Origin: Virgisporangium aurantiacum
Lineage (GTDB): Bacteria > Actinomycetota > Actinomycetes > Mycobacteriales > Micromonosporaceae
Assembly (NCBI RefSeq): GCF_016863635.1
Contig: NZ_BOPG01000008.1
Location: 1-64,000 of the forward strand
Direction: 5' to 3'
Length of the DNA: 64,000 nucleotides
This document shows, piece by piece, positions 26,290 to 34,080 of this stretch (its first letter is position 1; every line of letters starts with the position of its first letter). The translations under genes and the position numbers were made by a program. The notes beneath the pieces were generated by a model. It saw only the letters and a list, made by a program, of their open reading frames with translations, was not told where the DNA came from and made no database searches.

Positions 26290-27924
26290 GTGGATCTCCG
26301 TTCCGCCGCCGACCGGTGGCTCTCCGACGACCCCGATCCGGCCAGCCGCGACGAGCTTCGCGCGGCCATCGCGTCCGGGAACGAAGCCGACCTCGCCGAC
26401 CGGTTCGCCGGGCCGCTGCGGTTCGGCACGGCCGGCCTGCGTGGCCCGCTGCGGGCCGGGCCGAACGGCATGAACCGGGCCGTCGTGCGGCAGGCGGCGG
26501 CGGGGCTGGTGGCCTGGCTCGCCGCCCGCGGCGTCGAGGGTCCGCTGGTGATCGGGTTCGACGCGCGGCACGGGTCCCGTGAGTTCGCCGCCGAGACCGC
26601 GCGCGTCGCCACCGGAGCGAAGCGGGCGGCGCTGGTGCTCCCCCGGCCGCTGCCGACGCCGGTTCTCGCCTACGCGGTGCGCACGGTGGGCGCCGCGGCC
26701 GGCGTCATGGTGACGGCGAGCCACAACCCGCCCCAGGACAACGGCTACAAGGTCTACCTGGCCGACGGCGCGCAACTGGTGCCGCCCGCCGACGCCGAGA
26801 TCGAGGCGGCCATCCGGGCGGTCGGCCGGCTGTCCGAGGTGCCGCTGGGCGACGAGGGCGAGGTCGTCCCGGAGTCTCTGATCGAGGCGTACGTCGCCGC
26901 GGTGGCGGCGCTGGTGGGCGACGGTCCGCGTGCTCTCACCGTCTCGTATACGCCCTTGCACGGTGTCGGCGCGCCTGTGCTCGCCGCGGCGCTGGAGAAG
27001 GCCGGGTTCGCGGCGCCGGCAACCGTGCCGGAGCAGGCCGAGCCCGACCCCGACTTCCCGACCGTGGCGTTCCCGAACCCGGAAGAGCCCGGCGCGATGG
27101 ACCTGGTCACGGCGCTCGCGTCGAAGACCGGCGCCGACCTGGCGATCGCCAACGACCCCGACGCCGACCGGTGCGCCGTCGCGATCCCGGCCGGCAGCGC
27201 CGGCACTGCCGGCTCCGCCGGCGAGGGCTGGCGGATGCTGCGCGGCGACGAGGTAGGCGCGCTGCTCGCCGACCACCTGATGCGGCGCGGCGCGGCGGGG
27301 CGCTACGCCACCACCATCGTGTCGTCGGCGCTGCTCAAGGCGTTGTGCGCCGCTCGTGGCCACGCCTACGGCGAGACGCTCACCGGGTTCAAGTGGATCG
27401 TGCGCGCCGGCGCCGACCTGGTCTTCGGGTACGAGGAGGCGCTCGGGTACTGCGTCGCCCCGTCGTTGGTGCTCGACAAGGACGGCATCTCCGCGGCGCT
27501 GCTGGTGTGCGAGCTGGCCGCCGGGTTGAAGGCCGAGGGGCGCACGCTCGCCGACCGGCTCGACGACCTCGCCCGCGAGTTCGGCGTCTACGCCACCGAC
27601 CAGCTGTCGGTGCGGGTCACCGACCTCGCCGACATCACCCGGGCGATGGCCCGCATCCGCCGCCGGCCGCCGGCCTCGCTGCTCGACGAGCCGGTCTCGG
27701 ACACCGACGACCTGCTGCCCGACGCCGACGTGCTGACGCTGCGCACGGCGAGCGCGCGGGCGGTGGTGCGCCCGTCCGGCACCGAGCCGAAGCTCAAGGC
27801 CTACCTGGAGGTCGTCGAGGACGTCGTCGACGGCGACGTTCCCGCCGCCCGGGAACGCGCTTCCGCTGCCCTGTCGGCGCTCCGCGCCGAGGTGGCGGCC
27901 GCGTTGGGCCTGATCAGCCCGTAG
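26290..27924 (+). CDS. Phospho-sugar mutase (phosphopentomutase/phosphoglucomutase type)
   Basis: Interconverts sugar 1- and 5/6-phosphates through a phosphoserine. In 544 residues the four-domain alpha-D-phosphohexomutase fold is complete: the catalytic TASHNP with Ser, the Mg loop NDPDADRCAV, the sugar loop GYEEALGY, and the phosphate loop RPSGTEPKLK. Placed near deoC, deoA, cdd and upp, it may act on ribose or deoxyribose 1-phosphate in nucleoside salvage, but glucose or mannose phosphate activity is equally allowed by sequence. GTG at 26290 lies two bases after the kinase stop codon. Confidence 0.87.
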   Translation: MDLRSAADRWLSDDPDPASRDELRAAIASGNEADLADRFAGPLRFGTAGLRGPLRAGPNGMNRAVVRQAAAGLVAWLAARGVEGPLVIGFDARHGSREFAAETARVATGAKRAALVLPRPLPTPVLAYAVRTVGAAAGVMVTASHNPPQDNGYKVYLADGAQLVPPADAEIEAAIRAVGRLSEVPLGDEGEVVPESLIEAYVAAVAALVGDGPRALTVSYTPLHGVGAPVLAAALEKAGFAAPATVPEQAEPDPDFPTVAFPNPEEPGAMDLVTALASKTGADLAIANDPDADRCAVAIPAGSAGTAGSAGEGWRMLRGDEVGALLADHLMRRGAAGRYATTIVSSALLKALCAARGHAYGETLTGFKWIVRAGADLVFGYEEALGYCVAPSLVLDKDGISAALLVCELAAGLKAEGRTLADRLDDLAREFGVYATDQLSVRVTDLADITRAMARIRRRPPASLLDEPVSDTDDLLPDADVLTLRTASARAVVRPSGTEPKLKAYLEVVEDVVDGDVPAARERASAALSALRAEVAAALGLISP

Positions 27925-27926
27925 CT

Positions 27927-28565
27927 CTACTCGTGGAAACGGGGCATGCCGCCGAACTGGCGGTCGCCCGCGTCACCGAGGCCCGGCACGATGAACGCCT
28001 TGTCGTTCAGGCCCTCGTCGATCGACGCGGTCACCAGGCGCAACGGCAGCCCGGAGCCCTCCAGCCGCGCGACGCCCTCCGGCGCCGCCAGCGCGCACAC
28101 GACGATGATGTCGGTGCAGCCCCGGTCGGCGATCAGCCGGCAGCAGTGCACCAGCGAGCCGCCGGTGGCGAGCATCGGGTCGAGCACCAGCACGGGCTTG
28201 CCGGCCAGGTCGGTGGGCAGCGACTCCAGGTAGGCGCGCGGCTCGAACGTCTCCTCGTCGCGGGCCAGCCCCACGAACCCCATCGACGACTCCGGCAACA
28301 GCGCCAACGCCGCGTCGGCCATGCCCAGCCCGGCCCGCAGCACCGGCACGAGCAGCGGCGGGTTGGCGACGCGGGCACCCTCGGTCGGCCCGACCGGCGT
28401 CATGATCGCGTACTCCTCGACCGGGAACAGCCGCGCGGCCTCGTACACGAGCATGGTGGTCAGTTCGTGCAGGGCTGCCCGGAACGACGCCGAATCGGTA
28501 CGCGCGTCACGCATGTCGGTCAGCCGGGACCGGACCAGGGGGTGATCGACCACAAGAACGTCCAC
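27927..28565 (-). CDS. upp: Uracil phosphoribosyltransferase
   Basis: Makes UMP from uracil and PRPP. The 212 residues show the PRPP loop as [10 protein letters not shown], the GLGDAGDR uracil-binding C-terminus and [10 protein letters not shown]. The family length is about 210. It closes the pyrimidine branch of the nucleoside catabolic genes in this window, since deoA and cdd release uracil or thymine. GTG at 28565 follows TAGGTT by seven bases. It is transcribed divergently from deoC with 37 bases between starts. Confidence 0.93.
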   Translation of the reverse strand: MDVLVVDHPLVRSRLTDMRDARTDSASFRAALHELTTMLVYEAARLFPVEEYAIMTPVGPTEGARVANPPLLVPVLRAGLGMADAALALLPESSMGFVGLARDEETFEPRAYLESLPTDLAGKPVLVLDPMLATGGSLVHCCRLIADRGCTDIIVVCALAAPEGVARLEGSGLPLRLVTASIDEGLNDKAFIVPGLGDAGDRQFGGMPRFHE

Positions 28566-28572
28566 GGCGCTC

Positions 28573-28596
28573 AACCTACTGGAAAGCCGATAAGCT
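28573..28596. promoter_or_regulatory. Divergent leaderless promoters of upp and deoC
   Basis: TAGGTT on the minus strand (28573-28578) lies seven bases before the upp GTG, and TAAGCT on the plus strand (28591-28596) lies six bases before the deoC ATG. The two -10 boxes are only 12 bases apart, so the promoters overlap and the polymerases should compete. Confidence 0.6.
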
Positions 28597-28602
28597 CGGC
28601 GC

Positions 28603-29550
28603 ATGACGGCAACGGTGCCTCCCCTGGCCGAGGTCGCCCGGTCCACGACCGCGTTACGCGCGTTTCTGCACGGCCTGCCCGGTGTCGACCAGGTCGGTGC
28701 GGAGCAGCGGGCCGCGATGCTCGGTACCCGGTCGATCAAGACCACGTCCAAGGCGTGGGCGCTCGACCTCGCGATCCGCATGGTCGACCTCACCACGCTC
28801 GAAGGCTCCGACACGCCCGGCAAGGTCAAGGCGCTCTGTGCGAAGGGCCGGCGGCCCGATCCCACCGACGCAGACTGCCCGCCGGTGGCCGCGATCTGCG
28901 TGTACCCGTCGATGGTGGCCACGGCCGTCGAGGCGCTGCGCGGTAGCAAGATCCATATCGCGTCGGTCGCCACCGCGTTCCCGTCCGGTCAGGCGCCGCT
29001 GGAGATCAAGCTCGCCGACACCAGGGCCGCCGTCAAGGCGGGCGCCGACGAGATCGACATGGTGATCAACCGGGGCGCGTTCCTGTCCGGCCGCTACCTG
29101 GAGGTCTACGAGGAGATCGCGGCGGTCAAGGAGGCCTGCGGCTCCGCCCATCTCAAGGTCATCCTGGAGACGGGCGAGCTGGCCACCTACGACAACGTGC
29201 GCCGCGCGTCCTGGCTCGGCATGCTCGCCGGCGGCGACTTCATCAAGACGTCCACCGGCAAGGTGCAGCCCGCCGCGACGCTGCCGGTCACGCTGGTGAT
29301 GCTGGAGGCGGTGCGCGACTTCAAGGCGCTCACCGGCACCACCATCGGCGTCAAGCCGGCCGGCGGCATCCGCACCGCGAAAGACGCGATCAAGTACCTG
29401 GTCATGGTCAACGAGACCGCCGGCGACGAGTGGCTGCACCCCGACAGGTTCCGCTTCGGCGCGTCGACGCTGCTCAACGACCTGCTCATGCAACGGGCCA
29501 AGATGGCCACCGGCCGCTACTCGGGCCCCGACTACGTCACCCTGGACTGA
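28603..29550 (+). CDS. deoC: Deoxyribose-phosphate aldolase
   Basis: Splits 2-deoxyribose 5-phosphate into acetaldehyde and glyceraldehyde 3-phosphate. The 315 residues include the Schiff-base lysine in VKPAGGIRT, the catalytic KVILETGEL segment, and [11 protein letters not shown]. It has about 60 more N-terminal residues than E. coli DeoC, as in the long actinobacterial/eukaryotic type. The aldehyde dehydrogenase genes start two bases after its stop codon, so acetaldehyde would be consumed by the products of the same operon. The start is leaderless. Confidence 0.93.
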   Translation: MTATVPPLAEVARSTTALRAFLHGLPGVDQVGAEQRAAMLGTRSIKTTSKAWALDLAIRMVDLTTLEGSDTPGKVKALCAKGRRPDPTDADCPPVAAICVYPSMVATAVEALRGSKIHIASVATAFPSGQAPLEIKLADTRAAVKAGADEIDMVINRGAFLSGRYLEVYEEIAAVKEACGSAHLKVILETGELATYDNVRRASWLGMLAGGDFIKTSTGKVQPAATLPVTLVMLEAVRDFKALTGTTIGVKPAGGIRTAKDAIKYLVMVNETAGDEWLHPDRFRFGASTLLNDLLMQRAKMATGRYSGPDYVTLD

Positions 29551-29552
29551 TC

Positions 29553-30983
29553 ATGGCCTTCGAGTACGCACCCGCACCCGAGTCCCGCTCCGTCGTCGAC
29601 GTCCGCGAGTCCTACGGCCTGTTCATCGACGGCGCGTTCGTCGACTCCAAGGGCGGCGAGGCGTTCAAGACCGTCAACCCGGCCACCGAGGAAGTGCTGG
29701 CCGAGGTCACGGCGGCGGCGTCCGCGGATGTCGAGCTGGCGGTCGCGGCCGCGCGCCGCGCCTTCGAAACATCGTGGGGACGCCTACCAGCGCGCGATCG
29801 CGCGAAGTACCTGTTCCGGATCGCCCGGATCATCCAGGAACGCGCCCGCGAGCTCGCGGTGCTGGAGTCGCTCGACAACGGCAAGCCGATCCGCGAGTCG
29901 CGCGACGTCGACATCCCGCTCGTCGCCGCGCATTTCTTCTACTACGCCGGCTGGGCCGACAAGCTCCCGTACGCCGGTTTCGGGCCGTCACCGCGGCCGC
30001 TGGGCGTGGCCGCGCAGGTCATCCCGTGGAACTTCCCGCTGCTGATGCTGGCGTGGAAGATCGCGCCGGCGCTGGCCGCCGGCAACACGGTGGTGCTCAA
30101 GCCGGCCGAGACCACGCCGCTCACCGCGCTGCTGTTCGCCGAGATCTGCCAGCAGGCCGAGCTGCCGCCGGGCACGGTCAACATCATCACCGGCGCGGGC
30201 GACACGGGCCGGCTGCTGGTCGAGCACCCCGACGTCGACAAGGTCGCGTTCACCGGGTCCACCGACGTGGGCCGCCAGATCGCCCGGTCGGTGGCCGGCA
30301 GCCGCAAGAAGCTCACCCTCGAACTCGGCGGCAAGGCCGCCAACATCGTGTTCGACGACGCGCCGATCGACCAGGCGGTCGAGGGCATCGTCAACGGGAT
30401 CTTCTTCAACCAGGGACACGTGTGCTGCGCCGGGTCGCGGTTGCTCGTCCAGGAATCGGTGGCCGAGGAGGTCCTGGATTCCCTGAAACGCCGGATGGCG
30501 CAGCTGCGCGTCGGCGACCCGCTCGACAAGAACACCGACGTCGGAGCGATCAACTCGGCCGCCCAGCTGGCCCGCATCAAGGAGTTGTCGGAGGCCGGGT
30601 CCGCCGAGGGCGCGGAGATCTGGTCGCCGCCGTGCGAACTTCCCGACCGGGGCTTCTGGTTCGCGCCGACGATCTTCACGGGCGTCTCGCAGGCGCACCG
30701 CATCGCGCGCGAGGAGATCTTCGGACCGGTGCTGTCGGTGCTCACGTTCCGCACGCCCGCCGAGGCCGTCGAGAAGGCCAACAACACGCCGTACGGCCTG
30801 TCGGCCGGCGTGTGGACGGAGAAGGGCTCCCGCATCCTGTCGATGGCCGACAAGCTGCGGGCCGGCGTGGTGTGGGCGAACACGTTCAACAAGTTCGACC
30901 CCACGTCGCCGTTCGGTGGGTACAAGGAGTCGGGTTACGGGCGCGAGGGCGGCCGGCACGGGTTGGAGGCCTACCTTGCCTGA
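29553..30983 (+). CDS. Aldehyde dehydrogenase (catalytic partner of a tandem pair)
   Basis: NAD(P)-dependent oxidation of an aldehyde, most likely the acetaldehyde released by DeoC. The 476 residues are full length for one ALDH unit. PWNFPLLMLAWKIAPALAAG binds the cofactor, Glu257 (LELGG) and Cys291 (HVCCAGSR) are the catalytic pair, and EEIFGPV with NNTPYGL is conserved. It lies in one operon with deoC upstream and a truncated ALDH gene downstream, which overlaps it by eight bases. The pair resembles a two-domain ALDH16 protein split into two chains. Confidence 0.9.
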   Translation: MAFEYAPAPESRSVVDVRESYGLFIDGAFVDSKGGEAFKTVNPATEEVLAEVTAAASADVELAVAAARRAFETSWGRLPARDRAKYLFRIARIIQERARELAVLESLDNGKPIRESRDVDIPLVAAHFFYYAGWADKLPYAGFGPSPRPLGVAAQVIPWNFPLLMLAWKIAPALAAGNTVVLKPAETTPLTALLFAEICQQAELPPGTVNIITGAGDTGRLLVEHPDVDKVAFTGSTDVGRQIARSVAGSRKKLTLELGGKAANIVFDDAPIDQAVEGIVNGIFFNQGHVCCAGSRLLVQESVAEEVLDSLKRRMAQLRVGDPLDKNTDVGAINSAAQLARIKELSEAGSAEGAEIWSPPCELPDRGFWFAPTIFTGVSQAHRIAREEIFGPVLSVLTFRTPAEAVEKANNTPYGLSAGVWTEKGSRILSMADKLRAGVVWANTFNKFDPTSPFGGYKESGYGREGGRHGLEAYLA

Positions 30984-31815
30984 GTCGGTCCGTCTTGCTG
31001 TTCGCAAGACCTACAAACTGTTCATCGGTGGGGCGTTCCCCCGGAGCGAGTCGGGGAGGTCGTATCCGGTGCGGTCGGCGGCAGGCGACTTCGTGGCGAA
31101 CGCTGCTCTCGCGTCCCGTAAAGATGTTCGCGACGCGGTGCGCGCGGCCCGGGCGGCCTCTTCCGGCTGGGCCAGGGCGACGGCCTACAACCGCGGCCAG
31201 ATCCTCTACCGCGTGGCCGAGCTGCTCGAGGGCCGGCGCGAGCAGTTCGTGGCGTACGGCGTGCCGGCGGCCACGGTCGACGAGGCGATCGACCGGTGGG
31301 TCTGGTACGCCGGCTGGTCCGACAAGATCGCCACGGTCTACGGCGGGGCGAACCCGGTGGCCGGCCCGTACTTCAACATCTCGGCGCCGGAGGCCACCGG
31401 CGTGGTGGGCGTGGTGGCGCCGGCCGACCCGTTGCTCGGGCTGGTGAGCGTGGTGGCGCCGGCGATCGTCACCGGCAACACGGTGGTGGTGCTCGCCGCG
31501 GAGGAGAACCCGTTGCCGGCGGTGACGCTGGCCGAGGTGCTCGCGACGTCCGATCTCCCGGGTGGCGTGGTGAATCTGTTGACGGGCCGCGTCGCCGAGA
31601 TGGCGCCGTGGCTGGCGTCGCACATGGACGTCAACGCGCTCGACCTGGCCGGCGTGGAAGACGCGTCGCTCGCCGCTGACCTGGAGCGCGACGCCGCCGA
31701 GAACCTGAAGCGCGTCCTGCGCCCGGCGCCCGTCGACTGGTCCGACGACCCCGGTACCGGGCGCATGACCGCCTTCCTGGAGACCAAGACGGTGTGGCAC
31801 CCCAAGGGGGTGTAA
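30976..31815 (+). CDS. Aldehyde dehydrogenase-like protein lacking the catalytic half
   Basis: A 279-residue ALDH homologue. The N-terminal domain can be followed through KTYKLFIGGAFPRSESGR and PEATGVVGVVAPADPLLGLV to GGVVNLLTGR. Where the catalytic Glu segment should be there is ENLKRVLRP, and the protein then ends without any cysteine-loop domain. It therefore cannot oxidise aldehydes alone. TTG at 30976 is chosen because GGAGG lies seven bases upstream and no ATG or GTG fits. The start overlaps the active ALDH gene, so equal synthesis and complex formation are likely. Truncation by decay is possible, but the tight coupling and full reading frame argue for a working subunit. Confidence 0.82.
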   Translation: MPESVRLAVRKTYKLFIGGAFPRSESGRSYPVRSAAGDFVANAALASRKDVRDAVRAARAASSGWARATAYNRGQILYRVAELLEGRREQFVAYGVPAATVDEAIDRWVWYAGWSDKIATVYGGANPVAGPYFNISAPEATGVVGVVAPADPLLGLVSVVAPAIVTGNTVVVLAAEENPLPAVTLAEVLATSDLPGGVVNLLTGRVAEMAPWLASHMDVNALDLAGVEDASLAADLERDAAENLKRVLRPAPVDWSDDPGTGRMTAFLETKTVWHPKGV

Positions 31816-31883
31816 CGAGACGCAGCTCGCCCGGCTAGGGTGGTCATCGCTTTGTAGCGACGTATGCCAACCCGGAGGTCGAC

Positions 31884-33893
31884 GTGGCCCGCCAGCGGTC
31901 CGGATCGAGCAGCTCCCGCAACACTGGCCCCCGCGGGGCACGGCCGGCTTCCAGCCGACCGGCGGCGAAAGCCACCGGTAAGCCCCCGGTCGAGCCGGTC
32001 GACCCCGTCGACCCGACGACAGCCGACGCCGCGGGCGAGACCCCCGCGGCCACGGTCGCCCCCGACCCGGCCTCTCCCGCCCCTGCTTCCCCCGGCCTCG
32101 AGCCGGTGGCGGGCGCCGAGCCTGCCGGGGCCGAACCGGCCGACGCCGAACCGGCCGACGCCGAACCGGCCGACGCCCAACCCTCGGACGCCGCTGCCAC
32201 CAGCGCCCCGGCCAAGCGGACGCCGGCCCGCAAGACCACCCCGAGAAAGGCCGCTCCGGCGAAGAAGACCACGCCAGCCGTGGGGCAGGCAATGCCGTCC
32301 ACGGCGAAGAGCACGCCGGCCAGGGCCGCTGGCACCGCGGCAGCGAAAGCCGCGCCCGGCACCGCCGCTGCGAAAGCCGCACCTGGCGCCGCATCGGGCA
32401 CCGCGCCCGGCACGGCCGCGAAGGCCGCGCCTGGCACCGCATCGGGCACCGCCGCGAAAGCCGCACCTGGCACCGCCGCGAAGGCCGTGTCTGGCACCGC
32501 AGCTGGCGCCGCCGCCGCGAAGGCCGCGCCGCCGGCAAAGGCCGCACCCGTGAAGCGGGCTCCCGCCGCCCGGAAGACGACTCCCGCGAAGAAGGCCACG
32601 CCTCCCCCGCCACCCGTGGTGGACGAACCGGTCGACCTCGAACCGGTCACCGTGGAGCCGGTCGATGTCGAGCCCGTCGATGTGACGCCGGTCGACGTCG
32701 AGCCCGCCGAGGTCGCGAAGCCGGCCGACGCGCCGGTGGCGGCCACGAAGCCGGCCCTCCGCAAGCAGGACTCGGTGGTCGAGGCCCCGCCCGAGCTGGA
32801 AGACATCGACGACGAGGTCGACATCGATCCGGTCGAGGCCGACGTCGAAGCCGACGAGGCCGACGAAGCCGAGCTCGACGAGGAGGATCCCGAACTCGCG
32901 GCGGCCGCCGCCGAGTTCTGGTCGGACGTCAAGGTCGCGCCGGTGGAGCTGGCCCTGCCCAAGGGCGTCGGGTACACGCTGCGGGCCTACCGGATGTCCG
33001 ACGAGCTCGCGGCGGTCGAGGTCGACGAGCGTGAAGACGAGTTCGCCGGTTTCCTCGACGATGAAGACGAGGCCGATTCCGACCTCGTCGCGGAGGAGGA
33101 ACTGGTCGCCGCCCTCGGTCTGGAGGCCGGTCCGGTCACGAAGACCCGCACCAAGAGCGACCGCGACGACGACCTCGACTACGACGACGATGCCGACGAG
33201 GACGACGACGACGACCTCGACGACGAAGACGAGGACGACGACGACATCGACGCGGAAGCGGACGATGACGACGATGAAGACGACGAAGACGAAGACGATG
33301 AGGACGAAGACGAGGACGACGAGCCGACCGCGTCCGACGATTCCGATGACGACGACGCTGACGACGACGAGGACGATGACGACGTCGAGGTGAAGCCCGC
33401 CGCGGAGGAGGTTCCGGTCTTCCTCGGCCGGCGCGGCAAGGTCTTCGTCTTCAGCACCGCCGACCAGCTCGTCGAGTACGTCAAGGCCAGCGACGACCAC
33501 GATCTCGCTCAGCTCGACACCTGGGCCGACCTACGCGAGCGGATCACGGCCGACCACATCGTTCCCGACCCCGCCGACAAATACGAGCTCGACCTCGTCG
33601 TCGACAATCTTCGCGGCGGAGCGGACTCGCTCGATTACACGCTGTTGATTCAGGCCGGCGAGATCACCCGTGACATCGCGTACGCCACCCGGCTCGAAGC
33701 GGTCATCACCGCACTCGGCCCGGGAACGCCACTCGACGATCTCGACGAAGCGGTGCGCAAGGCCGATAGCAGTGGCGGAATTCGTGGCTTCTTCGCACGG
33801 CGCAAACTGCGAAAAATCGTCACGCAACAGACCGCGCTAGGCTGGCGCACGATAATTGGCAAGATCTCATCGGTCGTGGACTGGCGCGAGTGA
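31884..33893 (+). CDS. Low-complexity basic/acidic protein with conserved C-terminal domain
   Basis: A 669-residue protein in three parts. Residues 1-275 are Ala/Pro/Lys-rich with KAAPGTA-type repeats, resembling histone-H1-like tails. About 275-510 is rich in Asp and Glu with runs of Asp around 430-500. The C-terminal 160 residues form a folded domain starting near VPVFLGRRGKVFVF and ending VVDWRE. No enzyme motif is recognised, and I do not know the C-terminal family. The GTG has a GGAGG site, and TAGGGT at 31836-31841 is a candidate -10 box. The lack of a signal peptide suggests a cytosolic, perhaps nucleoid-associated, protein. Confidence 0.6.
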   Translation: MARQRSGSSSSRNTGPRGARPASSRPAAKATGKPPVEPVDPVDPTTADAAGETPAATVAPDPASPAPASPGLEPVAGAEPAGAEPADAEPADAEPADAQPSDAAATSAPAKRTPARKTTPRKAAPAKKTTPAVGQAMPSTAKSTPARAAGTAAAKAAPGTAAAKAAPGAASGTAPGTAAKAAPGTASGTAAKAAPGTAAKAVSGTAAGAAAAKAAPPAKAAPVKRAPAARKTTPAKKATPPPPPVVDEPVDLEPVTVEPVDVEPVDVTPVDVEPAEVAKPADAPVAATKPALRKQDSVVEAPPELEDIDDEVDIDPVEADVEADEADEAELDEEDPELAAAAAEFWSDVKVAPVELALPKGVGYTLRAYRMSDELAAVEVDEREDEFAGFLDDEDEADSDLVAEEELVAALGLEAGPVTKTRTKSDRDDDLDYDDDADEDDDDDLDDEDEDDDDIDAEADDDDDEDDEDEDDEDEDEDDEPTASDDSDDDDADDDEDDDDVEVKPAAEEVPVFLGRRGKVFVFSTADQLVEYVKASDDHDLAQLDTWADLRERITADHIVPDPADKYELDLVVDNLRGGADSLDYTLLIQAGEITRDIAYATRLEAVITALGPGTPLDDLDEAVRKADSSGGIRGFFARRKLRKIVTQQTALGWRTIIGKISSVVDWRE

Positions 33894-34080
33894 CCCCTAA
33901 CCAGGGAGCATCATTCGGTGAGCATGCCATTGCGCCGTAACGGGTGATCGTCAGCAGGGTCACAACCGTGAATAGTGGCTGTTGTTTGGCCCTGCCTCCT
34001 GGGTAGGCCTGGTTGGTGGGGGGACGCACCGGCCAGGTTGAAAGAGCTCATGCACTCGGTCCCGGGAGGAGGAGCACGCG

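Noticed and set aside
31338..33500. Long minus-strand frame rich in Val, Gly and Arg opposite the low-complexity protein gene
   Set aside because: Composition is the antisense of Asp/Glu/Ala/Pro codons; no start signal or homology.
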